Source: Candidatus Kerfeldbacteria bacterium RIFOXYC2_FULL_38_9 (GTDB taxonomy: Bacteria > Patescibacteriota > Patescibacteriia > UBA9570 > XYC2-FULL-38-9). From it: a DNA stretch of 10,086 nucleotides. A program made the position numbers and the translations under genes. A model generated the notes under the pieces. The model was given only the letters and a program-made list of their open reading frames with translations, searched no databases and was not told where the DNA came from. The stretch covers positions 4,359-14,444 of the forward strand of contig MHKJ01000057.1 of the NCBI GenBank assembly GCA_001818355.1, in the 5' to 3' direction. Below are positions 1 to 6,510 of this stretch, piece by piece (positions within the stretch are counted from its first letter, which is position 1; each line of letters begins with the position of its first letter).

Positions 1-1209
1 AGTCCAAGCCGATTGCAAATTAAAGCCGCCGGTAACACCATCCACATTTAAAATTTCTCCAGCTAAAAATAAACCGGGCACAAGACGCGATTGCATGGTA
101 CGAGGATCAATTTCATTGGTGTCTACGCCACCTGCGGTTACAAATTCACTGCCGGCGCCACGACCGATCAGGTGCACCAGTGAGCACTTCAACTGCTGAA
201 TTATATTGCTACGTATTTGCTTATTAACTTCTGCTAAAAAAATCTGCTCCTTTATATCATTGGCTTTTAATAATTTTTCCACCAAAGACTTGGGCAACCA
301 TGCTTGCAGTAGTCGCCCTAATGGTTTTTTGGGATATTGGCAACAAGCCGTGTTTATTTTTTCTCGTATTGCTTGTGCGGATTCATCAGGTAGCCAATCA
401 AGATAAACGGCTAGTGGATGTTCTTTAGAATATTCGGCAAAAGCCACTTGCGCGGAAAGAGCAAAAACCGCCGGACCGCTAATGCCCGTATGCGTGCATA
501 CTAGTGGCCCGCGAGCCGTATTTTTTTTATTTTTTACTACTGTTATTTTAATATCTTTAAAAGAAACTCCGGGTAATTCGTGTATCCACTTTTCGGCTAA
601 CACAAACGAATTCAAGCTAGCGGCGAGCGGAGTAATTTTGTGGCCAAGCGCTTCCGCAAATGCATACCCATCACCTGTAGACCCCGTATGCCGATATGCT
701 TGTCCGCCGGTAGTTAGAATAACTGCCGAAAAATTTTCTTTTTTGCCACCGGTCTCAATCACAAAACCATTGGTGTCGGCATTTTCTTTAGCAATACTCT
801 TTACTGACGTGTTGCAACGAACATCGACCTCGGTTTGAACAAACAACTTCTCAAATACACCCACTATCTCCGCGCCGTTGTTTGATTTCGGAAATACTCG
901 TTGATCATGTTCGGTTTTTAACAAGACTCCGTGCTCTGCAAACCACTCGCACACTGCTGTCGGCGGAAAATTCCACATAGCGCTTGTTAAAAACTTGCCA
1001 CCTCGAACATAGCGTTTTAATATTACTCGCACATCTGATAAACCGGTTGTAACATTGCAACGCCCCCCTCCTGTCAGCATGACCTTGCGTCCCAAATTTT
1101 CATTTTTTTCAAAAAGTACTACTTGCGCCTGCGGCAATAATTCCTTAATACGCGCTGTAGCCATCATTCCTGCCGCTCCACCACCGATAATTGCAATTTT
1201 TGTACTCAT
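1..1209 (-). CDS. HI0933/BaiN-family FAD-dependent flavoprotein (3' end cut by window edge)
   Basis: Reading the minus strand from the ATG at 1209 gives 403 codons without a stop, so the gene runs off the left edge. The N-terminus has a dinucleotide-binding loop, IGGGAAG (residues 8-14). It is followed by GRKVMLTGGGRCNVT near residues 40-54, the family hallmark for FAD binding, then TGGQAYRHTGSTGDGY in the middle and GLFLAGEILNVDGVTGGFNL near the end. These mark the HI0933-like family (COG2081; relatives include E. coli YhiN and clostridial BaiN), which are cytosolic flavin oxidoreductases of mostly unknown substrate. Family members are about 400-420 residues, so perhaps 10-20 residues are missing. 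The ATG lies 12 bases after the stop of the OTC-like gene, so it is probably co-transcribed. Base composition is richer in GC than in the radical SAM block. The family assignment is firm; a role in the upstream pathway is only suggested by position. Confidence 0.92.
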   Translation of the reverse strand, partial: MSTKIAIIGGGAAGMMATARIKELLPQAQVVLFEKNENLGRKVMLTGGGRCNVTTGLSDVRVILKRYVRGGKFLTSAMWNFPPTAVCEWFAEHGVLLKTEHDQRVFPKSNNGAEIVGVFEKLFVQTEVDVRCNTSVKSIAKENADTNGFVIETGGKKENFSAVILTTGGQAYRHTGSTGDGYAFAEALGHKITPLAASLNSFVLAEKWIHELPGVSFKDIKITVVKNKKNTARGPLVCTHTGISGPAVFALSAQVAFAEYSKEHPLAVYLDWLPDESAQAIREKINTACCQYPKKPLGRLLQAWLPKSLVEKLLKANDIKEQIFLAEVNKQIRSNIIQQLKCSLVHLIGRGAGSEFVTAGGVDTNEIDPRTMQSRLVPGLFLAGEILNVDGVTGGFNLQSAWT

Positions 1210-1221
1210 CTTTATGAAAAT

Positions 1222-2166
1222 TTACATATTCTGCAATAACCAAACTAATATGGCCTTTTGCATATGCAACCTATTTTCTGCTTGATCAAGAATAATGCTA
1301 TTAGGATGATCTAATGCGTCGCGACTGATTTCATAACCCATATGGCAAGGCATACAATGCATTATTTTTGCCTGTGGCGCAAAACGTTCAATGAGATCAG
1401 CATTCAACTGATACGGCGTAAACAATTGAATTCGACGATCAAATTCTTCCTTAAATTCCGGTCTGATTACTCCTGAATCAAAAAATTCCATATTCATCCA
1501 AGTGTCGGTGTGCACATAATCTGCGTCACTCACCACTTCTTTTAAATCGAGCGATCTTTTTACTTTTCCCGTAGCCTCAAGTTGCGCGTCCAACTCTTCA
1601 TCAATACTGTCTATATCTCTTTCCGGAGCGGCAATGGCCACTTGAATTCCCATTTTTGCACACACCAAAGCAAGTGTATTGCTTACATTATTTTCAATAC
1701 CAAGCCACGCTATCTTTTTAATATTCTGCAAACCATGAGAATGTTCAACCATGGTTAATAAATCACTTAATGCCTGAGCCGGGTGATATTTTTCGCTACA
1801 CGCATCGATCACCGGAATTCTGTTAAACGAGGCCGCTAATTCCACATCTGCAACCTTTTGGGCACGAAACATTAAAATATGACCAAACCTCATAATGGCT
1901 TGAATCTCTAAACCGAAATCTGTTAACGCCAATTGGCTTGTTCGGGTATCCATAAAAATTCCATGCCCACCCAATTCTGTCATGGCAGTTTCAAAAGATA
2001 AACGTGTACGCGTTGAAGATTTTTGAAAAAGCATAATCAGTGTTTTATCTTTTAAATACGGAGTTGCAATACCCTTCTCTCTTTTTTGTTTTATATCAAT
2101 TGCCAATTCCAAAAGATCCGCAATATCCTTTTTACTTTGTTCTTTCAATGAAATTAAATGTTTCAT
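1222..2166 (-). CDS. argF: Ornithine carbamoyltransferase-like protein with altered amino-acid-binding loop
   Basis: This 314-residue protein has the length and layout of an anabolic/catabolic ornithine carbamoyltransferase (carbamoyl phosphate + ornithine to citrulline + phosphate). The carbamoyl-phosphate site is intact: FQKSSTRTR (47-55), R101, HPAQ (128-131). The C-terminal ENRLH (297-301) is also canonical. The second-substrate side differs from textbook enzymes. The usual D-x-W-x-S-M-G loop is DTWMNME (221-227), so the Ser is Asn and the Gly is Glu. HCLPAHRG is HCMPCHMG (270-277), keeping the Cys but losing the Arg. The ESIxDTA segment of the 80s region is not recognisable. It therefore belongs to the OTC/ATCase fold, but ornithine specificity is not assured; it may be a divergent OTC or a relative using another amine. 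It starts 12 bases after the O-carbamoyltransferase stop and ends 12 bases before the flavoprotein. No clear Shine-Dalgarno is seen. Confidence 0.88.
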   Translation of the reverse strand: MKHLISLKEQSKKDIADLLELAIDIKQKREKGIATPYLKDKTLIMLFQKSSTRTRLSFETAMTELGGHGIFMDTRTSQLALTDFGLEIQAIMRFGHILMFRAQKVADVELAASFNRIPVIDACSEKYHPAQALSDLLTMVEHSHGLQNIKKIAWLGIENNVSNTLALVCAKMGIQVAIAAPERDIDSIDEELDAQLEATGKVKRSLDLKEVVSDADYVHTDTWMNMEFFDSGVIRPEFKEEFDRRIQLFTPYQLNADLIERFAPQAKIMHCMPCHMGYEISRDALDHPNSIILDQAENRLHMQKAILVWLLQNM

Positions 2167-2178
2167 ATCTTTTAAATA

Positions 2179-3909
2179 TTAACCGCTGATTTTGGGCAAC
2201 CAAATTAAATAATTATTCATAACCAAATAATCAATTTTTGTTTTTAAAAATGTTCTTACTGCTTCTTCGGGTGTACAAATTATTGGTTCTTGAACATTAA
2301 AAGAAGTGTTTAAGACAATTGGAATTCCGGTTATTTTCCCAAATTCTTGAATCAGTTTGTAATATTTGGGGTTTGTGTCTTTACTCACAGTTTGTACTCT
2401 ACAGGTTTCATCAATATGCGTTACTGCAGGAATTTTTTCCGGAAATTTGGGCATCACGGCAAATATCATAAACCTGTCTGATAATAAATGTTTTCTGATA
2501 TAGAAAAAATCCTCCATATTTTCTTCTAATACAGATGGAGCAAACGGCCGAAACCATTCTCTTTTTTTTACTTTTTGATTTATAACCGCTCTCATGTCTT
2601 GTCTTCTTGGATCAGCCAAAAAACTTCTATTTCCCAATGCTCGCGGACCAAATTCCAGCCTGCCTTGAAACCACGCTATAATATTTCCATCTGCAATTAA
2701 CTTAGCGGTTTTCTTTTCTATTTCTTTTACTTTTTTATATTTTAAACCATTGGCGTTAATCAATTTTTTTATTTCATTTTCGTTTTTATACTCAGGCCCC
2801 CAATAGGCATGGTCATACACAAATTTTCTTTTCTTCCCTAAAATTTGATGATAAATATAAAACGCACTCCCAATAGCAGTACCCGCATCATTAGGCGCGG
2901 ATGGAATAAACACGCTGTCGTACGGCCGAATTAAAAATGTTGGCTCATTTGCAATACAATTCAAAATCACACCGCCGGCACTGCATAAATTTTTTATTTC
3001 TATTTTATTTTTTACTTTCGTTTCAACATAATTGACTAATCGTAAAAGAGTTTTTTCTGTAATTTTTTGCATAGCCGCAGCTATGTCCATGTGTTCTTTT
3101 GTGAATTCGCCAGCGCTTTTTTTCTTTTGAACACCAAAAATTTTCTCTATTTGAGAAAAATCGTTTGTTCTAAACCGCATGATGTCATTATTCACGGTAA
3201 AAATGTCTTTGTCGTTGTAATTCACTATTTTGTGAAACGCATCAATATACACTTTCCAATCGCCATACGAAGCCAAGCCCATCACTTTACCCGCATCGTA
3301 TGCTGATAACCCTAAAAATTCAGACATTTTTTCCCACAAAAATCCAATGGAATTCGGATAGAATATTTCTTTTACTGTAAACATTTTATTATCTTTGCCG
3401 TATCCAAGCCAAGCAGTTGCATTTTCTCCAATTCCATCCACAATCACAATGGGTGATTCTGTATAGGGGCTAACAAAAAACGTACTTGCCGCATGCGCCA
3501 GGTGATGATCAACCCAATGGAACTTGCCTGCTATTTTTGTTTTATAGTGCTGTTCTAATTTCAACGGTATTGATTTGGTTTTTTTGTAAAATAATTCTTC
3601 ACCCTCTTTACTGCCCCAAGAATTCTTCTCATAATACTTGCTAACGCTGATATTTTTTAATCGCTTTTTCGGGTTAAAAGAAAAACCAATATAATCCACA
3701 TCTTCCATGGTTATACCTGCTTTTTCCAAACAATAATCTATAGACGCAAACGGCAATTCGTCAGAATTATCAATTTGTGCTTTTTTGGCATGCTTTATTC
3801 TGTTAAACCGTTCTTCTTCAACAGCTGCTATTAACATGCCATCTTTTATTATAGCGGCGGCGGAATCATGATAAACCGAATTTATTCCGAGGATGTATTG
3901 ATATTTCAT
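2179..3909 (-). CDS. NodU/CmcH/TobZ-family O-carbamoyltransferase
   Basis: This complete 576-residue protein matches the NodU/CmcH/TobZ family. These enzymes activate carbamoyl phosphate with ATP to carbamoyl-adenylate and pass the carbamoyl group to a hydroxyl on a sugar, antibiotic or other small molecule. The N-terminal Kae1-like domain shows GINSVYHDSAAA (8-19), EEERFNRIKH (31-40), the metal-binding HHLAHA (135-140), DGIGE (158-162), GKVMGLASYG (207-216) and PSAPNDAG (336-343). The C-terminal domain shows WFQGRLEFGPRALGNRS (413-429), FRPFAPSV (453-460), CRVQTV (503-508) and NTSFN (534-538). All expected motifs are present, so an active enzyme is likely. It starts 14 bases after the kinase-like gene. 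Members outside primary metabolism usually sit in natural-product or glycan-modification clusters, which fits the radical SAM neighbour. The acceptor molecule cannot be told from sequence. Confidence 0.95.
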   Translation of the reverse strand: MKYQYILGINSVYHDSAAAIIKDGMLIAAVEEERFNRIKHAKKAQIDNSDELPFASIDYCLEKAGITMEDVDYIGFSFNPKKRLKNISVSKYYEKNSWGSKEGEELFYKKTKSIPLKLEQHYKTKIAGKFHWVDHHLAHAASTFFVSPYTESPIVIVDGIGENATAWLGYGKDNKMFTVKEIFYPNSIGFLWEKMSEFLGLSAYDAGKVMGLASYGDWKVYIDAFHKIVNYNDKDIFTVNNDIMRFRTNDFSQIEKIFGVQKKKSAGEFTKEHMDIAAAMQKITEKTLLRLVNYVETKVKNKIEIKNLCSAGGVILNCIANEPTFLIRPYDSVFIPSAPNDAGTAIGSAFYIYHQILGKKRKFVYDHAYWGPEYKNENEIKKLINANGLKYKKVKEIEKKTAKLIADGNIIAWFQGRLEFGPRALGNRSFLADPRRQDMRAVINQKVKKREWFRPFAPSVLEENMEDFFYIRKHLLSDRFMIFAVMPKFPEKIPAVTHIDETCRVQTVSKDTNPKYYKLIQEFGKITGIPIVLNTSFNVQEPIICTPEEAVRTFLKTKIDYLVMNNYLIWLPKISG

Positions 3910-3923
3910 AATAATTTTTATAA

Positions 3924-5117
3924 TTAAATACCTTGCGGAGTATAAAAAGATAATTTGGGCGGATATGTTTCTTTAATCACTTTTGAATTGATGACATTAT
4001 CAAGAATCATTTCGCAAAACACTTCTGTGGTAAGAACATCTTCAAGGGCTTGCTTTACATATTCACTATTCCAATGCAACCTTTTCTCTTCTAATAAAAA
4101 CAATGTATAATATTGTTTCCATAACAAACTTTTTTCAGTATATATTTTCCACAAATTTTCTGCAATTTGTTTTTTTGTCATTTCATCTGTATTAACAAAA
4201 TCTACAATCACGAGTGAGGTTTTCAATGTTTCGATAACAGACCACAAAACAAAACTTTTAATATATTTATAATCTGGTTTCGCTGGTATTTGTATAGCCG
4301 TAAAGGTGTCAAAATCACAAATGTATAATTTTTGATTATGAACAATATCATTACCAAAATTACTATTCAATACACCGCGAAAACCACCGGAAAAATTCAT
4401 CTGTATCAACAACTTACTTTTTTGTTTTGCGTACCAATAGTTATCTACTCCCAAATGCGCTTCGTCTTCAATTAATTTTATACCAATTTTTTTCTCTAGT
4501 TCTTTCAAAAAAATCAATTCTTTTATTGTTAAACCGTAATACTGCTCATTTGTTTCAAGCCTTTGCTCGTTTTTTGTGTGTGAAGCAAGCCCGTACCCTA
4601 CAACTTTGCCATCAATCATATATTCAAAAACTGAAACAGGGGTGTGGTTGATGATAATTTTATTTTGCTTAAAAAAACAGTATGCTAATATTTCCCTCAT
4701 CACATTCTCTACAGTTAACACACCAAACGGTATCTGGGTTGTGACCATTTTTTCATCACCAAAATGTAATTGCTCGTGTGGAAAACAAACATCACTGTTC
4801 AAATTCATTTTACAACCCTTTATTTTTATTTTTTCTTTTACCAATAACGCCGAACGGCTGCCAACACTCAAGGCCTGTATTGGTTTTATTTTTTTGTTAT
4901 CCGCTTCTGTATTGCAAATCAAAGGAAAATTAAATTTCTTTTTCTCGCTTAAAAAACGAAAATTATTTTTGAGTATTAATTGTTCATGTTTGGACAAAAC
5001 AGCTTTATGTTTTTTTACAAAATCCGCCACAGAATAAACCTCACCATCAACAGGATATAGTAAAACTTTTTTCTTTGTTTGTAATAGCGGGACTATTTTC
5101 TTTCTGTCTAATATCAT
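3924..5117 (-). CDS. Uncharacterised 397-residue protein with kinase-like (possibly SelO-like) motifs
   Basis: I do not recognise this gene with confidence. The protein is 397 residues with no signal peptide or membrane segments. Several spaced motifs recall a protein-kinase-like fold: a small-residue loop and lysines in VGSRSALLVKEKIKIKGC (85-102), a helix with acidic residues in ENVMREILAY (137-146), then a catalytic-loop-like stretch RGVLNSNFGNDIV (247-259) and a metal-binding-like CDFDTF (267-272). The order and spacing, plus the Asn-rich loop before an acidic DFD, are reminiscent of SelO-type pseudokinase AMP-transferases (which have HGVMNTDN then DYG) and of aminoglycoside-phosphotransferase-type kinases. 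The usual catalytic HRD or HGD is absent. If correct, it would transfer phosphate or AMP to a small molecule or to a protein partner. Its ATG follows the small-protein stop by one base, implying translational coupling. It is very AT-rich (13 of 60 G+C in 4141-4200). The coding call is sure; the function is tentative. Confidence 0.85.
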   Translation of the reverse strand: MILDRKKIVPLLQTKKKVLLYPVDGEVYSVADFVKKHKAVLSKHEQLILKNNFRFLSEKKKFNFPLICNTEADNKKIKPIQALSVGSRSALLVKEKIKIKGCKMNLNSDVCFPHEQLHFGDEKMVTTQIPFGVLTVENVMREILAYCFFKQNKIIINHTPVSVFEYMIDGKVVGYGLASHTKNEQRLETNEQYYGLTIKELIFLKELEKKIGIKLIEDEAHLGVDNYWYAKQKSKLLIQMNFSGGFRGVLNSNFGNDIVHNQKLYICDFDTFTAIQIPAKPDYKYIKSFVLWSVIETLKTSLVIVDFVNTDEMTKKQIAENLWKIYTEKSLLWKQYYTLFLLEEKRLHWNSEYVKQALEDVLTTEVFCEMILDNVINSKVIKETYPPKLSFYTPQGI

Positions 5118-5118
5118 A

Positions 5119-5271
5119 TTATCTTCTGGAAAGAATAAAATCTTTAAGTGGCATGTCTAAATCAATCTTACTTTCTTTTTGAAGGCTGTTAATATATGTA
5201 TGAATTTCTGCTTCAACCATTTTTAATTTTTTGGCTGGTATTTTTTTTATGTATTTTTTTATATTTTTCAT
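5119..5271 (-). CDS. Small lysine-rich protein (50 residues), unknown
   Basis: The 50-residue reading frame begins at the ATG at 5271 and ends with TAA one base before the next gene. The frame is open further upstream to 5382, but that would overlap the radical SAM 3' end by about 86 bases; starting at 5271 leaves a 25-base gap and a natural protein start, MKNIKKYIKKIPAKKL. The N-terminal third is strongly basic (KNIKKYIKKIPAKKLK), the middle is a probable amphipathic helix (MVEAEIHTYINSL), and the tail is DMPLKDFILSRR. It has no cysteine, no signal peptide and no membrane segment. Tight coupling to the downstream gene and position directly after a radical SAM gene make a peptide substrate, a carrier, or a subunit of the kinase-like protein plausible, but nothing in the sequence proves any of these. 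The upstream gap holds a T7A7 run and no Shine-Dalgarno. Confidence 0.6.
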   Translation of the reverse strand: MKNIKKYIKKIPAKKLKMVEAEIHTYINSLQKESKIDLDMPLKDFILSRR

Positions 5272-5296
5272 AACGATGTATTTTTTTAAAAAAACT

Positions 5297-6334
5297 CTAA
5301 GCGCCCCGATTAATTCTATCAATATCTCTTTGCCATTTGGCTTTTGCCTGTTTCCATTCCAAAGTTTCATAACCACTGTCATTTAAACCTATAAAAAATG
5401 AAATACGCAAATGTTCTGGCAAACTCTCATTTTTTAATTTTACTATATTCTCCAACTTCATCATAGCTTTCATTAAAATATCAAAATAGGGAGCAGTTGA
5501 TGCATAGGGCATTTTCTCCGGCATTTCATAAAAAGGGTGTATGTTAATTCTGACCGGAGTTTTCTGCCCAACATTTTTTTCAATAAATCCGCCTACGTCA
5601 CTTAAAAAACCATTGGCTATCGCCTCTTTATCTGCTCTGTCGGCGGTATAAAATTCTGGCAAAAACACAAAACCAGCGTCAACCCCAAACCGAGAATTAT
5701 TTTCTTCATTAAATTTATTAATGGTTGCAAACATATTCGCAACTTCTGATTGTATCTGTGGTTTTCCATAAATTTTACTACCCTTTTCTCCCAAACTTTC
5801 TACACCCAAAATAAAATGTATAGTATATTTTAATCCCAAACCTTTTAAACGAGCTAACACTTGTTCATTGATAAAGCGACCCCTGCTATTTAAAGAGACA
5901 TATTTTGGTGACGGCACTAATTCATTCAATTTCTGTAATAATAATTCTAAATTACTAACTGATAATTCTTCAGTGTTTGTCACATTACCAAAATTATAAA
6001 TACAAATATGATACCCGGATTCTTCATATACAGTGGAATTTGCTTGTATGCGACATTGAAGCCCTTCAATTTGTTTTACAATTTTTTGCGCATTAGCAGA
6101 GGCATCTACTTTTGCAGCCTCTTCGTGAACACCACACCCGGGGCACTTAAACGGACACCCTCCTACCCTTTCATTGCCAATCACTACAACTTCACGCACA
6201 CCGTCTGCGTCAAAACGCCTTTCTTCAAAATTTTCTTGCAAACTGGCAACATCTGATCCTTTATCTGTCTCGAACCGATTCAAAGTGTCACGCCCTTGCT
6301 GTCTGTTTCTTTTGTTGAATGAATGTTCTGTCAT
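5297..6334 (-). CDS. Radical SAM protein, Elp3/RaSEA-like architecture, substrate unknown
   Basis: This 345-residue protein carries the radical SAM 4Fe-4S motif CPFKCPGC (C60, C64, C67; spacing CxxxCxxC), preceded by the beta-strand VREVVVIGNERVGG. Later landmarks are YNFGN (113-117, a likely SAM-contact strand end), KYVSLNSRGR (144-153) and HFILGVES (173-180). The GxES-like segment and the overall order recall the Elp3, MiaB and archaeosine-synthase (RaSEA, COG1244) branch of radical SAM proteins more than peptide-maturase types. No SPASM-type cysteine cluster is seen: the only other cysteines are C94 and C111. The first 45 residues are charged and probably flexible. It is the first gene of the minus-strand string and is divergent from a TrmB-type regulator. 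No Shine-Dalgarno precedes the ATG. The radical SAM assignment is firm; the substrate is unknown and could be a nucleic acid, a small molecule or the adjacent small protein. Confidence 0.9.
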   Translation of the reverse strand: MTEHSFNKRNRQQGRDTLNRFETDKGSDVASLQENFEERRFDADGVREVVVIGNERVGGCPFKCPGCGVHEEAAKVDASANAQKIVKQIEGLQCRIQANSTVYEESGYHICIYNFGNVTNTEELSVSNLELLLQKLNELVPSPKYVSLNSRGRFINEQVLARLKGLGLKYTIHFILGVESLGEKGSKIYGKPQIQSEVANMFATINKFNEENNSRFGVDAGFVFLPEFYTADRADKEAIANGFLSDVGGFIEKNVGQKTPVRINIHPFYEMPEKMPYASTAPYFDILMKAMMKLENIVKLKNESLPEHLRISFFIGLNDSGYETLEWKQAKAKWQRDIDRINRGA

Positions 6335-6363
6335 ATTTTTCTATTTATTATTATTTATAATAC

Positions 6364-6385
6364 ACTAAATATGAACTAAAATATA
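6364..6385. repeat. Tandem 11-base near-repeat, possible operator
   Basis: ACTAAATATGA (6364-6374) is followed directly by ACTAAAATATA (6375-6385), matching at 9 of 11 positions. The pair lies at the likely -10 and transcription start of the radical SAM gene string, one helical turn per unit, so it could be bound by the divergent TrmB-type regulator. In such AT-rich DNA chance is a real alternative. Confidence 0.3.
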
Positions 6386-6411
6386 CTACAACAAATAACA
6401 AAATATGTCAT
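6383..6411 (-). promoter_or_regulatory. Candidate sigma70 promoter for the radical SAM gene string
   Basis: On the minus strand ATGACA (6411-6406) is followed after 17 bases by TAGTAT (6388-6383). The -35 matches consensus at 5 of 6 positions and the -10 at 4 of 6. This would put the start near 6376 and leave an untranslated leader of about 41 bases before the ATG at 6334. Confidence 0.45.
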
Positions 6412-6436
6412 TTTTGTCGGCAATTGTTTCTATTTA

Positions 6437-6465
6437 TTGACATTTATTATATTTTACGGTATTAT
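6437..6465 (+). promoter_or_regulatory. Strong sigma70-type promoter for the first TrmB-type regulator
   Basis: TTGACA (6437-6442) and TATTAT (6460-6465) are separated by exactly 17 bases: a consensus -35 and a 5 of 6 -10. The start would fall near 6472, about 39 bases before the ATG at 6511. It decides the gene start, because an in-frame ATG at 6424 lies upstream of this promoter. The -35 is one arm of an inverted repeat (ATGTCA 6405-6410 / TGACAT 6438-6443) whose other arm is the -35 of the opposing promoter. Confidence 0.7.
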
Positions 6466-6510
6466 TTATATATAAAATGTTGCCAATTTTTTCGGCATAA
6501 TGATACAAAT

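Noticed and set aside
482..838. Plus-strand open frame of 118 codons.
   Set aside because: It is fully antisense to the flavoprotein gene, whose motifs are unmistakable on the minus strand.
4576..5037. Plus-strand open frame of 153 codons.
   Set aside because: It is antisense to the 397-residue gene, with a composition rich in Phe, Ser and Cys typical of the complement of AT-rich coding DNA; no family motif and no promoter.
5281..5294. T7A7 run as a programmed frameshift site joining the radical SAM gene to the small protein.
   Set aside because: It lies downstream of the radical SAM stop codon (5297-5299 on the minus strand), so ribosomes would have terminated before reaching it.
5272..5382. 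Longer form of the small lysine-rich protein starting at 5382.
   Set aside because: It would overlap the radical SAM 3' end in another frame by about 86 bases; the start at 5271 fits the spacing of the other genes.
6424..6510. In-frame N-terminal extension of the first TrmB-type regulator starting at 6424.
   Set aside because: The TTGACA/TATTAT promoter lies inside it, the encoded peptide is AT-driven hydrophobic sequence, and the family's helix-turn-helix begins just after the ATG at 6511.
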